From WHSP01 sp040905505 (GTDB taxonomy: Bacteria; Gemmatimonadota; Gemmatimonadetes; Longimicrobiales; Longimicrobiaceae): a stretch of 23,600 nucleotides of DNA. Of this stretch, positions 6,564 through 13,917 are shown in pieces. Below the pieces are notes generated by a model, which worked only from the letters and a program-made list of their open reading frames with translations, was not told where the DNA came from and did no database searches. The translations under genes and the position numbers were made by a program. Every line of letters starts with the position of its first letter. The stretch's first letter is position 1. The stretch lies in contig JBBDRL010000082.1 in assembly GCA_040905505.1 (NCBI GenBank), positions 1-23,600 on the forward strand, in the 5' to 3' direction.

Positions 6564-7373
6564 ATGAGAGTCGACCTACATCTGCACACATGGGTTTCCG
6601 ATGGCGACCTTCCGCCCGCCGAGCTCGTCCGCCTCGCCGCAGCCGCTGGACTGGACGTGATCGCGGTCACGGACCACGATACCGCTGGCGGGGTCGGGGA
6701 TGCGCTGTCCGCCGCGGCGGATCTGCCGCTGTCGGTCGTGCCCGGTATCGAGATAAGCACCGTCTGGGGCTCGAACGAGCTGCACATCCTCGGCTACTGG
6801 ATCGATCCGGAGTCCCAGCCCATCGTTCAGCATCAGGAGCAGGCGAGCCGCCGTCGTAGCGTCAGGATGGAGGCCATGGTGGAACGACTCCAGGGGCTGG
6901 GCGTCCAGATAAGCTTCGCCGACGTCGAAGTCGCGGCCGGGACGGAAACGCGTTCGCTCGGCAGGCCCCACCTCGCCCGAGCGCTCCATGCCGGGGGGCA
7001 TACCCGTTTCTACGGCGAAGCGTTCGCCCGCTATATCGGTAATTCCGGACCGGCCTACGTCGCGGAGGGGTTCCCGGTGCCCCCCGACGCCATCGCCACG
7101 ATCCACGCCGCCGGAGGGCTCGCCGTCTGGGCTCATCCTCCGCTGCCGCTGCTCGGCGACACCCTGCCGCTCATGGTCGAGTGGGGCCTCGATGGAGTCG
7201 AATGCTACCGCCCCGGCACGGACCCCGGCGACCTCGCAAAGCTCGAAACCTCAACCCGCGCGCACGGCCTCTTCCCCACCGGCGGCTCCGACTGGCACGG
7301 GCCGCACCGCGCCGCCCTCGGCGACTTCGCAGTGGATGCCGAGCGCGTCCGAGCGGTGCTGAGGATGGCGTGA
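6564..7373 (+). CDS. PHP-domain phosphoesterase, RNase AM/YciV-like
   Basis: This 269-residue protein has the full set of PHP metal-binding motifs: DLHLHT (4-9), TDHDT (36-40), GIEIS (61-65), GRPHLARAL (133-141), AHP (190-192) and GSDWHG (241-246). The GRPHLARAL insert and overall length match the YciV/RNase AM group, which hydrolyses 3',5'-nucleoside bisphosphates and trims RNA 5' ends. Catalysis would use a cluster of two or three metals held by these His and Asp residues. The exact substrate cannot be settled from sequence. It has no membrane segment or signal peptide and is probably cytoplasmic. No Shine-Dalgarno is seen before ATG 6564; the message may be leaderless or nearly so. It stands alone between a terminator and a heptamer hairpin. 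Confidence 0.87.
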   Translation: MRVDLHLHTWVSDGDLPPAELVRLAAAAGLDVIAVTDHDTAGGVGDALSAAADLPLSVVPGIEISTVWGSNELHILGYWIDPESQPIVQHQEQASRRRSVRMEAMVERLQGLGVQISFADVEVAAGTETRSLGRPHLARALHAGGHTRFYGEAFARYIGNSGPAYVAEGFPVPPDAIATIHAAGGLAVWAHPPLPLLGDTLPLMVEWGLDGVECYRPGTDPGDLAKLETSTRAHGLFPTGGSDWHGPHRAALGDFAVDAERVRAVLRMA

Positions 7374-7376
7374 GGG

Positions 7377-7479
7377 AGCTATCGGCTATCAACTATCGGC
7401 TATCGGCTCCGGATCGTGGTACCGACCTTGGAGCCGTGCCGTCGTCCAGCTGATAGCTGATAGCCGATAGCCGATAGCT
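7377..7479 (+). repeat. Heptamer hairpin element after the PHP gene
   Basis: Arms 7377-7408 and 7448-7479 are 32-nt inverted copies built of CTATCGG/CCGATAG units. They match at 28 of 32 positions; two of the four mismatches are G-U pairs in RNA. The loop is 39 nt. The left arm starts 4 nt after the PHP stop codon. The right arm ends about 24 nt before the candidate -35 box of the next gene. The unit sequence is that of the atpA-atpG and atpG-atpD elements, more than 2.7 kb away. A weak terminator role for the PHP gene is possible, but no T run follows. Confidence 0.9.
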
Positions 7480-7502
7480 CATTGCCCCTTCTCCCCCTTT
7501 TC

Positions 7503-7531
7503 TTGCCCTGCAACAGGGCCCTTGCTATACT
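7503..7531 (+). promoter_or_regulatory. Candidate sigma-70-type promoter of the sigma-54 regulator gene
   Basis: TTGCCC (7503-7508) and TATACT (7526-7531) are separated by exactly 17 bp. The -10 box matches TATAAT at 5 of 6 positions and the -35 box matches TTGACA at 4 of 6. The spacer begins inside an inverted repeat, CCCTG-CAA-CAGGG (7506-7518), which could be an operator or chance. Transcription would begin near 7538, about 50 nt before the ATG at 7588. Confidence 0.6.
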
Positions 7532-7587
7532 CCGGTCACAACAATCTTCCTGAAATATTCTGGTTCGGCCGCTTCCCTCCCGGTGTC

Positions 7588-9003
7588 ATGGCACCTGCTG
7601 AGACCGACCGTCCGATATCCCTCCTCGTCGTTGATGATGAGGAGCTACTCGCCAGGAGCTGCCTGCAGATCCTGGCGAACGAAGGCTACCGCGCGACTTC
7701 CGAGTGGCGTGGCAGGAGCGCGCTCGAGGCGGTGCGCCGGCAGCACCCTGACATCGTTCTCGCCGATCTCAAGCTCCCGGACATGGATGGGATCGAGCTA
7801 CTTCGTGAGATCCGGAAGATCTCTCCGGACACCCTCGTCATCATGATCACGGGATTCGCCACGGTCGACTCGAGTGTGGAGGCGATCGAGGCGGGTGCAT
7901 ACGACTACATCCCCAAGCCCTTCACGGCGACTCAGCTGCGGATATTGATCGGTCGAGCGGCCCAGCAGGTTCAGCTGGCGCGCGACAACGCGGCGTTACG
8001 GGATCGGCTGCGCCGACGGGAGGCTGACGGCGGCCTGATCGGCAGCAGTGACGAGATGCGGAAGGTGCTGTCGGTGGTGGAACGGGTCGCCCGGACGGAG
8101 GCGAACGTATTCGTATCGGGAGAATCGGGCACCGGTAAGGAGCTGGTCGCGAGAGCGCTCCACGCGCGGAGTCGGCGGAGCGAGAAGCCGTTCGTGGCCA
8201 TCAACTGTGCCGCGCTCCCGGACCAGCTTCTCGAGTCCGAGCTCTTCGGCTACGAGAAAGGTGCTTTCACAGGCGCAGACGGTAAGCGGCAGGGGCTTTT
8301 GGAGACGGCGACGGGGGGTACATTCTTCCTCGACGAGGTGACGGAGATGAGCCTGGAGCTCCAGGCGAAGATGCTGCGGGTCGTTCAGGAGCGGCGGATT
8401 CGTCGGGTGGGCGGGAGCGTCGAAATTCCGATCGACGTGCGATGGGTCTCTTCGACCAACCGTGACCCCGACGAGGCCGTCCGGAACGGGCTGCTCCGGA
8501 AGGATCTGTTCTTCCGGCTGAACGTGGTGCCTGTGCGGTTGCCTCCGCTGCGCGCCCGGCGCGACGACGTCCCGGCGCTAGCCCAGGAATTTCTTCGCCA
8601 TTTCGCAGCCGAATACGATCGGTCAGAGCTGAAGCTCACGCCGGCCGTCATCCAGGCGCTCCGTGCTTATTCCTGGCCGGGCAATGTCCGGGAGCTACAG
8701 AACCTCATCGAGCGGCTCGTTTCGCTCACCGCGGGCGCCGAGATTACGCTCGAAGACCTTCCCGACGAGCTACTCGAAGAGGAACAGACGTCCGGTGCGC
8801 CGCGCAGCAACGGGCATATCGCCGAGCAGCCGTTTCACGAGGCGAAGGCCGAGGCGATCGCGACGTTCGAGAAGGCCTACCTGCACGCGCTTCTCCGGCG
8901 GCACCAGGGGAACATCTCACAAGCCGCGCGTGAGGCTCGGATCGATCGTAAGACGATCCACCGCATGCTCTCGAAGTACGATTCGGAGGAGGTGGGGACG
9001 TGA
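7588..9003 (+). CDS. NtrC-family sigma-54-dependent response regulator
   Basis: The 471-residue protein has three parts. The receiver domain (about 9-125) has acidic residues in VVDDE and the phosphoacceptor Asp60 in LADLKLPDMDG. The AAA+ domain (about 150-385) has Walker A GESGTGKE (178-185), the sigma-54 contact loop GAFTGA (225-230), Walker B TFFLDE (245-250) and the late WPGNVRELQN motif. The C-terminal Fis-type helix-turn-helix includes GNISQAAREARIDRKTIHRM. It should use ATP to open sigma-54 promoters when phosphorylated. ATG 7588 is preferred over an in-frame TTG at 7522, because 7522 lies inside the candidate promoter. No clear Shine-Dalgarno is present. No histidine kinase is adjacent, so it is an orphan regulator of unknown regulon. 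Confidence 0.93.
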   Translation: MAPAETDRPISLLVVDDEELLARSCLQILANEGYRATSEWRGRSALEAVRRQHPDIVLADLKLPDMDGIELLREIRKISPDTLVIMITGFATVDSSVEAIEAGAYDYIPKPFTATQLRILIGRAAQQVQLARDNAALRDRLRRREADGGLIGSSDEMRKVLSVVERVARTEANVFVSGESGTGKELVARALHARSRRSEKPFVAINCAALPDQLLESELFGYEKGAFTGADGKRQGLLETATGGTFFLDEVTEMSLELQAKMLRVVQERRIRRVGGSVEIPIDVRWVSSTNRDPDEAVRNGLLRKDLFFRLNVVPVRLPPLRARRDDVPALAQEFLRHFAAEYDRSELKLTPAVIQALRAYSWPGNVRELQNLIERLVSLTAGAEITLEDLPDELLEEEQTSGAPRSNGHIAEQPFHEAKAEAIATFEKAYLHALLRRHQGNISQAAREARIDRKTIHRMLSKYDSEEVGT

Positions 9004-9016
9004 CGCCGGAATTGTC

Positions 9017-9700
9017 CTAGCTCCGCTTCCCCATCCGCACGGCCTCGAGGAGACGTCGGGTCGCCGCTCCCGGATCTGGCGCGTGCATGACAGCGCTGAT
9101 CACGGCAATCCCATCCGCCCCCGCCCGCGCCACGCCCGTCGCTTCCGCAGCGCCGATCCCGCCGATCGCGACGATCGGAATTCGGACCTGCGCTCGCGCC
9201 GCCGTGATCCCCGCCTCCCCCACCACCGCGCCGACATTGCTCTTGCTTCCGGTGGGGAACACTGGGCCCATCCCGACGTACGTCGCTCCCTTCGCCTCGG
9301 CGATCCGCGCCTCGTCCGGAGTATCCACCGACCGTCCGATGATGAACCCGGGCGGGGCGATTCGGCGCGCGGCTTCGAGCGGAATGTCGTCATCACCGAG
9401 ATGGCAGCCGTCCGCGCCCACCGCGAGCGCGATGTCGACGCGGTCGTTGACCAGGAACAGGGCTCCGGCGTCGTGTGTCGCCCTCCTCAATTCCCCGGCC
9501 AGCTCCAGTAGCTCGCGCGCCGCCCCGTCTTTCCAGCGTAGCTGCACGGCGGGTGCGCCCGCCTCGAGGGCTGCCTTGGCTGCGGCCACCGGCCCCCCGC
9601 TCGCGCCGGGATCGGTGATCACCATCAGCGACAGCCGCTCGGCAAGCGCGCGGCCGTCGGCGCTCCGGAAATCGGCGGCGTCCTTGGTGGGGTCGCTCAT
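9017..9700 (-). CDS. thiE: Thiamine-phosphate synthase
   Basis: The 227-residue TIM-barrel enzyme joins the pyrimidine and thiazole phosphates to make thiamin phosphate. Conserved segments in order are VQLRWKD (52-58), LVNDRVDIAL (83-92), ADGCHLGDDD (96-105), GPVFPTGSK (145-153, diphosphate/thiazole site), IGGI (179-182) and VISAV (200-204). About 25 residues precede the usual start LSLMVITDP, so a shorter protein from Met26 is possible. The ATG at 9700 overlaps the mltG stop by 3 nt, supporting this start and coupled translation. It is the last gene of the minus-strand cluster and converges on the sigma-54 regulator gene, with 13 nt between the stops. No TPP riboswitch is visible before it; the position inside another gene leaves no room for one. 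Confidence 0.93.
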   Translation of the reverse strand: MSDPTKDAADFRSADGRALAERLSLMVITDPGASGGPVAAAKAALEAGAPAVQLRWKDGAARELLELAGELRRATHDAGALFLVNDRVDIALAVGADGCHLGDDDIPLEAARRIAPPGFIIGRSVDTPDEARIAEAKGATYVGMGPVFPTGSKSNVGAVVGEAGITAARAQVRIPIVAIGGIGAAEATGVARAGADGIAVISAVMHAPDPGAATRRLLEAVRMGKRS

Positions 9701-10743
9701 TGCTCCGCCTGGAGCCGTGCGACCTCCGCCCTCGCGCGGTTATGCTCCGTGAGCGAGCGGGTGAAGATGTGCGTGCCGTCCGGCCGAGCCACGAAGTAGA
9801 GAAAGTCTGTTTCGGCAGGCGCCAGCGTCGCGTCGATCGCCCCGGTGCTCGGCGAGGCGATCGGGCCCGGCGGGAGGCCCCGCTGTGTATAGGTGTTGTA
9901 GGGATGGTCGGCGACCGAATCGATATGCGCGTAGAGCAGCCGGCTCTGATGCGTCCCGAGCGCATACTGCACGGTTGGATCAGCCTGCAGCGGCATGTTG
10001 ATCCGGAGGCGGTTGTGGAAGACGGACGCGATCGTGTCGCGCTCTGCCCAGACCCGCGCCTCCTTCTCGACGATCGACGCGAGGGTGACGACCTCACGCT
10101 CACTCATTCCCATCGAGTCCGCCCTGGCCTCACGTTCTGGAGTCCAGACCGAGCGATATCGCTGCGCCATCGTCCGGACGAACCCGTCCGCCGTCGAGCC
10201 CTGCGGGAGCACGTACGTCGCCGGATAGAGATACCCCTCCAGCGTCGGGCCCGGGACCCCGTAGGCCTCCGCAGCCTCCTCACTGAGGAGCGCCTGAACG
10301 ATCGAGTCCGCCGCCTCGTCGGTAGCGGAGGCGATCCGCGGCGCGATCTGCGCGAGGGTCCAGCCTTCCGGCAGAACGACCGTCACCCGAACGACATCAC
10401 CGGCCACCATCTTGTCCAGCAGGTCGGCCCATGCGATCCCCGGCTGAACTTCGTAGACCCCCGGCTTGATCGACCGCTCGGCTCCCTGGAATCGCGCGTA
10501 GAGGCGGAAGACGGATGGCCACTCGACCAGCCCTCGGGCGGCGAGCGTGTCGGTCACGGCACCGAAACCGCTGCCCTGAGGCACCGTGAAGCGGACCGGG
10601 TCACCACCTGGCGGAGCGCTGGTGCACGCTGACAGGGCGATGGCAACGACGATGGCGAAGCGCACCGCGCGTCGTGGTAGGCGAGCGATCGGCTCGAACG
10701 CACCGGCCGGTGCTTGGATGGTTCGATCACGTCGTGACGTCAT
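9697..10743 (-). CDS. mltG: Endolytic transglycosylase MltG (YceG family)
   Basis: The 348-residue protein cleaves nascent peptidoglycan strands at the membrane. Residues 20-40 form a hydrophobic segment ending LSAC (37-40), a lipobox-like site with Cys40, whereas the usual MltG has a plain membrane anchor. A LysM-like region covers about 45-120. The YceG catalytic domain includes LEGYLYPATY (168-177), the catalytic region LASIVEKEARV (221-231) with Glu226/Glu228, and FHNRL (242-246) followed by MPLQADPTVQYALG. ATG 10743 overlaps the end of ruvX by 17 nt; longer reading upstream lies in ruvX and looks non-coding. Genes for mltG and ruvX are often neighbours in bacteria. Overlap with thiE implies an operon. 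Confidence 0.92.
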   Translation of the reverse strand: MTSRRDRTIQAPAGAFEPIARLPRRAVRFAIVVAIALSACTSAPPGGDPVRFTVPQGSGFGAVTDTLAARGLVEWPSVFRLYARFQGAERSIKPGVYEVQPGIAWADLLDKMVAGDVVRVTVVLPEGWTLAQIAPRIASATDEAADSIVQALLSEEAAEAYGVPGPTLEGYLYPATYVLPQGSTADGFVRTMAQRYRSVWTPEREARADSMGMSEREVVTLASIVEKEARVWAERDTIASVFHNRLRINMPLQADPTVQYALGTHQSRLLYAHIDSVADHPYNTYTQRGLPPGPIASPSTGAIDATLAPAETDFLYFVARPDGTHIFTRSLTEHNRARAEVARLQAEQ

Positions 10744-11173
10744 CCGCCCCTGTCGTTCGACTCGCCAGATAGTTGCGCAGGATGATAGCGGCCGCGGCCG
10801 CATCCACCCGCGCCTTCTCCTCCCGCTGCGATCGCCGCAGCCCGCTGCCCCGCACGACCCGTTCGGCTTCCACCGACGTGAGCCGCTCATCGAAGAGGCT
10901 GACCGGTCGGTTCGTACGCCGTTCCAGATGCGCCGCGAATTCGCGCACCTCCCCGGTCCACTCCGTCTCGCCTCCGGCCAGGTCGAGCGGGAGACCGACT
11001 ACCAGCTCGGCCACTTCGTGATCTTGCACCAGGCGTTCCAACTCTCCCCACGGCGGCCGCTTCCCGACTCGCCGAACCAGCGTCGTGAGTGGTGAGGCGA
11101 TGGTCCGGGTGGGATCGCTGAGCGCCACGCCGATTCGCCGCGCACCGTAGTCGACCCCCATGACGCGGCTCAT
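10727..11173 (-). CDS. ruvX: RuvX/YqgF, Holliday-junction resolvase-like 16S rRNA maturation nuclease
   Basis: From ATG 11173 the product is 148 residues with an RNase H-like fold. The opening MSRVMGVDYGARRIGVALSD (1-20) carries the first catalytic Asp8. It is followed by VVGLPLDLAG, FDERLTSVEAE (acidic residue) and a C-terminal DAAAAAIIL with the last conserved Asp. YqgF proteins process the 5' end of 16S rRNA in E. coli; a resolvase role has also been proposed. A GTG at 11200 is an alternative start, but it adds nine residues not typical of the family and has no better ribosome-binding site. The gap to the upstream V4R gene (117 nt) contains the perfect palindrome GAGCGCGCGCTC at 11213-11224 and nothing else recognised. 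Confidence 0.9.
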   Translation of the reverse strand: MSRVMGVDYGARRIGVALSDPTRTIASPLTTLVRRVGKRPPWGELERLVQDHEVAELVVGLPLDLAGGETEWTGEVREFAAHLERRTNRPVSLFDERLTSVEAERVVRGSGLRRSQREEKARVDAAAAAIILRNYLASRTTGADDVTT

Positions 11174-11290
11174 GGTTCCGTCGGCGCCGGGAAATTCCAC
11201 GCGCGGGCGGGGGAGCGCGCGCTCTCGAACGGCGCGGGCGGAGGGCAGCGTGCCATCACGGCCGCTCTTGCGTTGCCGCCGAAGGTGTCT

Positions 11291-11851
11291 TCAGGAGAGA
11301 CTCTGCACCGCCTCGGCATAGCCGGCGCCATCCTGCAGGTGTCCGAAGAGCGCTTCCAGCGTGGGCGCCGCCCCGATCAGAAACCGGCAGCGATCCGCGC
11401 CTGCGGACCGGCACTCCACCTCCAGAACGGCCAGGTCTTCGCCGGCGATCCGCCGAAGCAGCTCCGCGATAATCCCGGTGCTGAGATGGCAGGTCGGCCG
11501 CCCCGTGGCGCCGCCGGAGCCCTCTGCCCAGTCGGCGCTCGAAAGCTCGATGATCCCTGGATGCGGCGAATCGTATTCGAGCCTTCCCCAACCCATCTGC
11601 TCGAAGAAATCGCCGAGTCGCTTCCAGAACTCCTCGCTGGCGAGGTCTTCCGGGGCGCTCACAATCGTTCCGGAGGACGCGAGCCAGGCGCGGAACGCGT
11701 CATGAACGGCGCCACCGGTGGCAAGGCCCGCCTGCCGGAAGAGCATCGCCGCCTCGGCGTCGTTCCGCTCGGCCGCCACGGCGGTCTGGATCGCCGCGAG
11801 CAGCGACGGCGGTATCTGCATGAGTGAGGAGTCCTGCCCGTGGTTGCTCAT
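11291..11851 (-). CDS. V4R (4-vinyl reductase) domain protein
   Basis: The 186-residue protein ends in a V4R-like small-molecule-binding domain. The pattern CHLSTGIIAELLRRIAGEDL (121-140), VLEVECRSAGADRCRFLIG (142-160) and APTLEALFGHL (162-172) is characteristic, with Cys121, Cys147 and Cys155 as possible metal or ligand contacts. The N-terminal half (about 10-110) is helical and unassigned, with no DNA-binding or enzymatic motif seen. V4R domains occur in bacteriochlorophyll-related BchJ, in XylR/DmpR-type regulators and in stand-alone sensors; no bch genes are seen here, so a ligand-sensing role is more likely than a reductase. The ATG overlaps the ligA stop by 2-4 nt, indicating coupled translation. 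Function remains unknown. Confidence 0.72.
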   Translation of the reverse strand: MSNHGQDSSLMQIPPSLLAAIQTAVAAERNDAEAAMLFRQAGLATGGAVHDAFRAWLASSGTIVSAPEDLASEEFWKRLGDFFEQMGWGRLEYDSPHPGIIELSSADWAEGSGGATGRPTCHLSTGIIAELLRRIAGEDLAVLEVECRSAGADRCRFLIGAAPTLEALFGHLQDGAGYAEAVQSLS

Positions 11852-13917
11852 AAGGCGTCCTGTTCGGTTGGAGGAACTTCCGGCGTCTCGACGCGGGCAA
11901 CCAGCTCTGCCTCGCTCAGCTCACCGATGCCCAGTTCACGCGCGCGGACGAGCTTGGAACCGGCGTCCTCGCCTACGACCAGATAGTCCGTCGTGCGGGT
12001 GACGGTGCCGGTGACGCGGCCGCCCTGGTCCTCGATGAGGCGCGTCATCTCCTTACGTGACATCGTAGGATGCGTCCCGGTGATAACGAAGGTAAGCCCC
12101 GACAGGACCCCGCCGGAAGGTCTCGCCAACTCCTCCGTCAACCGGACCCCGGCATCGCCCAACTTGTCGATGACCTGGAGATTCCGGGATTCGGCGAAGA
12201 AAGCCGAGAGTGCGCCCGCCGTGGTTTCCCCTATGCCGTGAATGCCGGCAATCTCTTCCGAGGTCGCCGCCCGGAGCCGGTCCATCGATCCGAGAGCCCG
12301 CGCGATGAGTTGCGCCGCGGTCTCGCCCACGTGTCGAACACCGAGCCCGTAGAGCACGCGCGCCAGCCCGCGTTCCCTGGACGCCTCGATTCCAGCGACG
12401 AGGTTTTCAGCGGATTTGGCCTGAAATCCCTCGAGCGTCAATAGCGCGTGGGCATCCAGCTTGTAGAGATCCGCGACATCGGCCACGAGTTCCGCTCCGA
12501 GGAGCTGTTCGATCGTTCGCTCGCCGAGCCCGCGGATGTCCATCGCACCCCGACTGGCGAAGTGCACGATACCCCAGAAGAGCCGGGCCGGGCAGGCGCT
12601 GTTGGGGCAGTAACTCATCACCTCGTCCTTCGGGCGTTCTACGGGCGTGGCGCAGATCGGGCAACGGTCCGGCATCCGGAATGGCGCCGGCCGCTCAACG
12701 CCCTCCTCCGTGACCGGCCCGACGACCTGAGGGATCACGTCGCCAGCACGCTTCACGACCACGCGCTCACCCGCGCGAATGTCCTTCCGACGGATGTCCT
12801 CTTCGTTGTGGAGTGTCGCGAGTCGGACGGTCGTTCCGCCGATCTCGACCGGTTCGAGAACGGCATATGGATTCAGACTTCCGGTGCGGCCGACGTTGAT
12901 CTCTATCTTGACGAGCCGTGTCGTCGCCAGAGTCGGCGCGAACTTGTATGCGATAGCCCAGCGGGGCTCGCGTCCCCCGACGACCCCGAGCTCGGAATGC
13001 AGGTCCAGCGGGTCGACCTTCACGACCGCGCCGTCTATCTCGTAATCCAGCGCCGCCCGATCCGCTTCCAGACCACGCATGAAATCCTCGACGTCCGCGA
13101 GCGACGCACACTGTAGACTCCGCTGGTTGACCGGGAAACACCATGACCGCAGCAGCTCGAGCAATTCGCCTTGCGTCTGCACCGGGACCTGCTCCCCCGC
13201 CGCGGGGTCGGTCTGCAGGCCGAAGGCGAAGAAATGCAGTGGTCGGTCCGCCGTGATGGAAGGGTCGAGCTGTCGTAGGCTGCCTGCCGCCGAGTTGCGG
13301 GGGTTCGCGAAGGTCGCCTCTCCCGCCGCGGCTCGGCGCGCGTTCAGCTCTTCGAAGCCGGACAGCGACATGTACACTTCTCCCCGAATCTCCACGCGAG
13401 CCGGTGGTGGTGCACCCCCGCCGTCCAGTCGCAGCGGAATCTCGCGGATGGTACGGAGGTTTCGCGTCACCTCCTCGCCGATCACCCCATCCCCTCGTGT
13501 CGCTCCCCTTACCAGAACACCATCGACGTACGTGAGCGCCACCGCGATCCCGTCGATCTTGGGCTCCACGGTATAACCCGCGTCACGCACCTCCGACGCG
13601 ATCCGCGCGTTGCGCGTCTCCCAGGCTTCGAGCTCTCCGAAGTTGAAGGCGTTGTCGAGGGACAGCATCGGAGCGAGATGCCTCGTCTTCTCCAGTCGGC
13701 TGGCCGGCGGGGCGCCGACCCGCAGAGTTGGCGAGTCGGGCGTCCGCAGCTCCGGATGGGCCTCTTCAAGCCCGCGCAGCTCCTTGAATAGCCGGTCGTA
13801 CTCGGGGTCGGAGAGGGTGGTGGGGCGGTCAAGGACGTAATACTCGTGGCTCGCCTGACTGAGGATCTTTCGCAACTCCGCCGCACGCGCCGCATCCGCC
13901 GCATCCGCCGAGTTCAT
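11848..13917 (-). CDS. ligA: NAD-dependent DNA ligase
   Basis: The 689-residue enzyme seals nicks during replication and repair. Domain Ia with HEYYVLDRP (24-32) binds NMN. The adenylation domain has the catalytic Lys120 in VEPKIDGIA, later motifs LVRGATRGDG (135-144) and DGAVVKVDP (295-303), and then the OB fold. A four-cysteine zinc finger uses Cys419, Cys422, Cys437 and Cys442. Helix-hairpin-helix motifs follow (about 460-590), and a BRCT domain (about 605-680) includes LSGLTFVITGTHP and DYLVVGEDAGSK. Length is normal. The first residues are encoded by a GCC/GCA-rich run that gives an Ala/Asp-rich start. The start codon overlaps the diguanylate cyclase stop by one base, and the stop overlaps the V4R start. 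Confidence 0.97.
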   Translation of the reverse strand: MNSADAADAARAAELRKILSQASHEYYVLDRPTTLSDPEYDRLFKELRGLEEAHPELRTPDSPTLRVGAPPASRLEKTRHLAPMLSLDNAFNFGELEAWETRNARIASEVRDAGYTVEPKIDGIAVALTYVDGVLVRGATRGDGVIGEEVTRNLRTIREIPLRLDGGGAPPPARVEIRGEVYMSLSGFEELNARRAAAGEATFANPRNSAAGSLRQLDPSITADRPLHFFAFGLQTDPAAGEQVPVQTQGELLELLRSWCFPVNQRSLQCASLADVEDFMRGLEADRAALDYEIDGAVVKVDPLDLHSELGVVGGREPRWAIAYKFAPTLATTRLVKIEINVGRTGSLNPYAVLEPVEIGGTTVRLATLHNEEDIRRKDIRAGERVVVKRAGDVIPQVVGPVTEEGVERPAPFRMPDRCPICATPVERPKDEVMSYCPNSACPARLFWGIVHFASRGAMDIRGLGERTIEQLLGAELVADVADLYKLDAHALLTLEGFQAKSAENLVAGIEASRERGLARVLYGLGVRHVGETAAQLIARALGSMDRLRAATSEEIAGIHGIGETTAGALSAFFAESRNLQVIDKLGDAGVRLTEELARPSGGVLSGLTFVITGTHPTMSRKEMTRLIEDQGGRVTGTVTRTTDYLVVGEDAGSKLVRARELGIGELSEAELVARVETPEVPPTEQDAL

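Noticed and set aside
60..7479. Heptamer arrays considered as CRISPR
   Set aside because: Units are 7 bp, directly contiguous without spacers, and no cas gene is present.
7522..7587. TTG start adding 22 residues to the sigma-54 regulator
   Set aside because: The codon lies inside a good candidate promoter, and the extra residues precede a normal receiver-domain start.
9701..9760. TPP riboswitch before thiE
   Set aside because: The region upstream of thiE is mltG coding sequence, and no THI-box-like sequence was seen.
10744..10890. Longer mltG reading from 10890
   Set aside because: The extra 49 residues lie within ruvX, are Arg/Gly/Cys-rich and precede an obvious signal sequence; ATG 10743 is more plausible.
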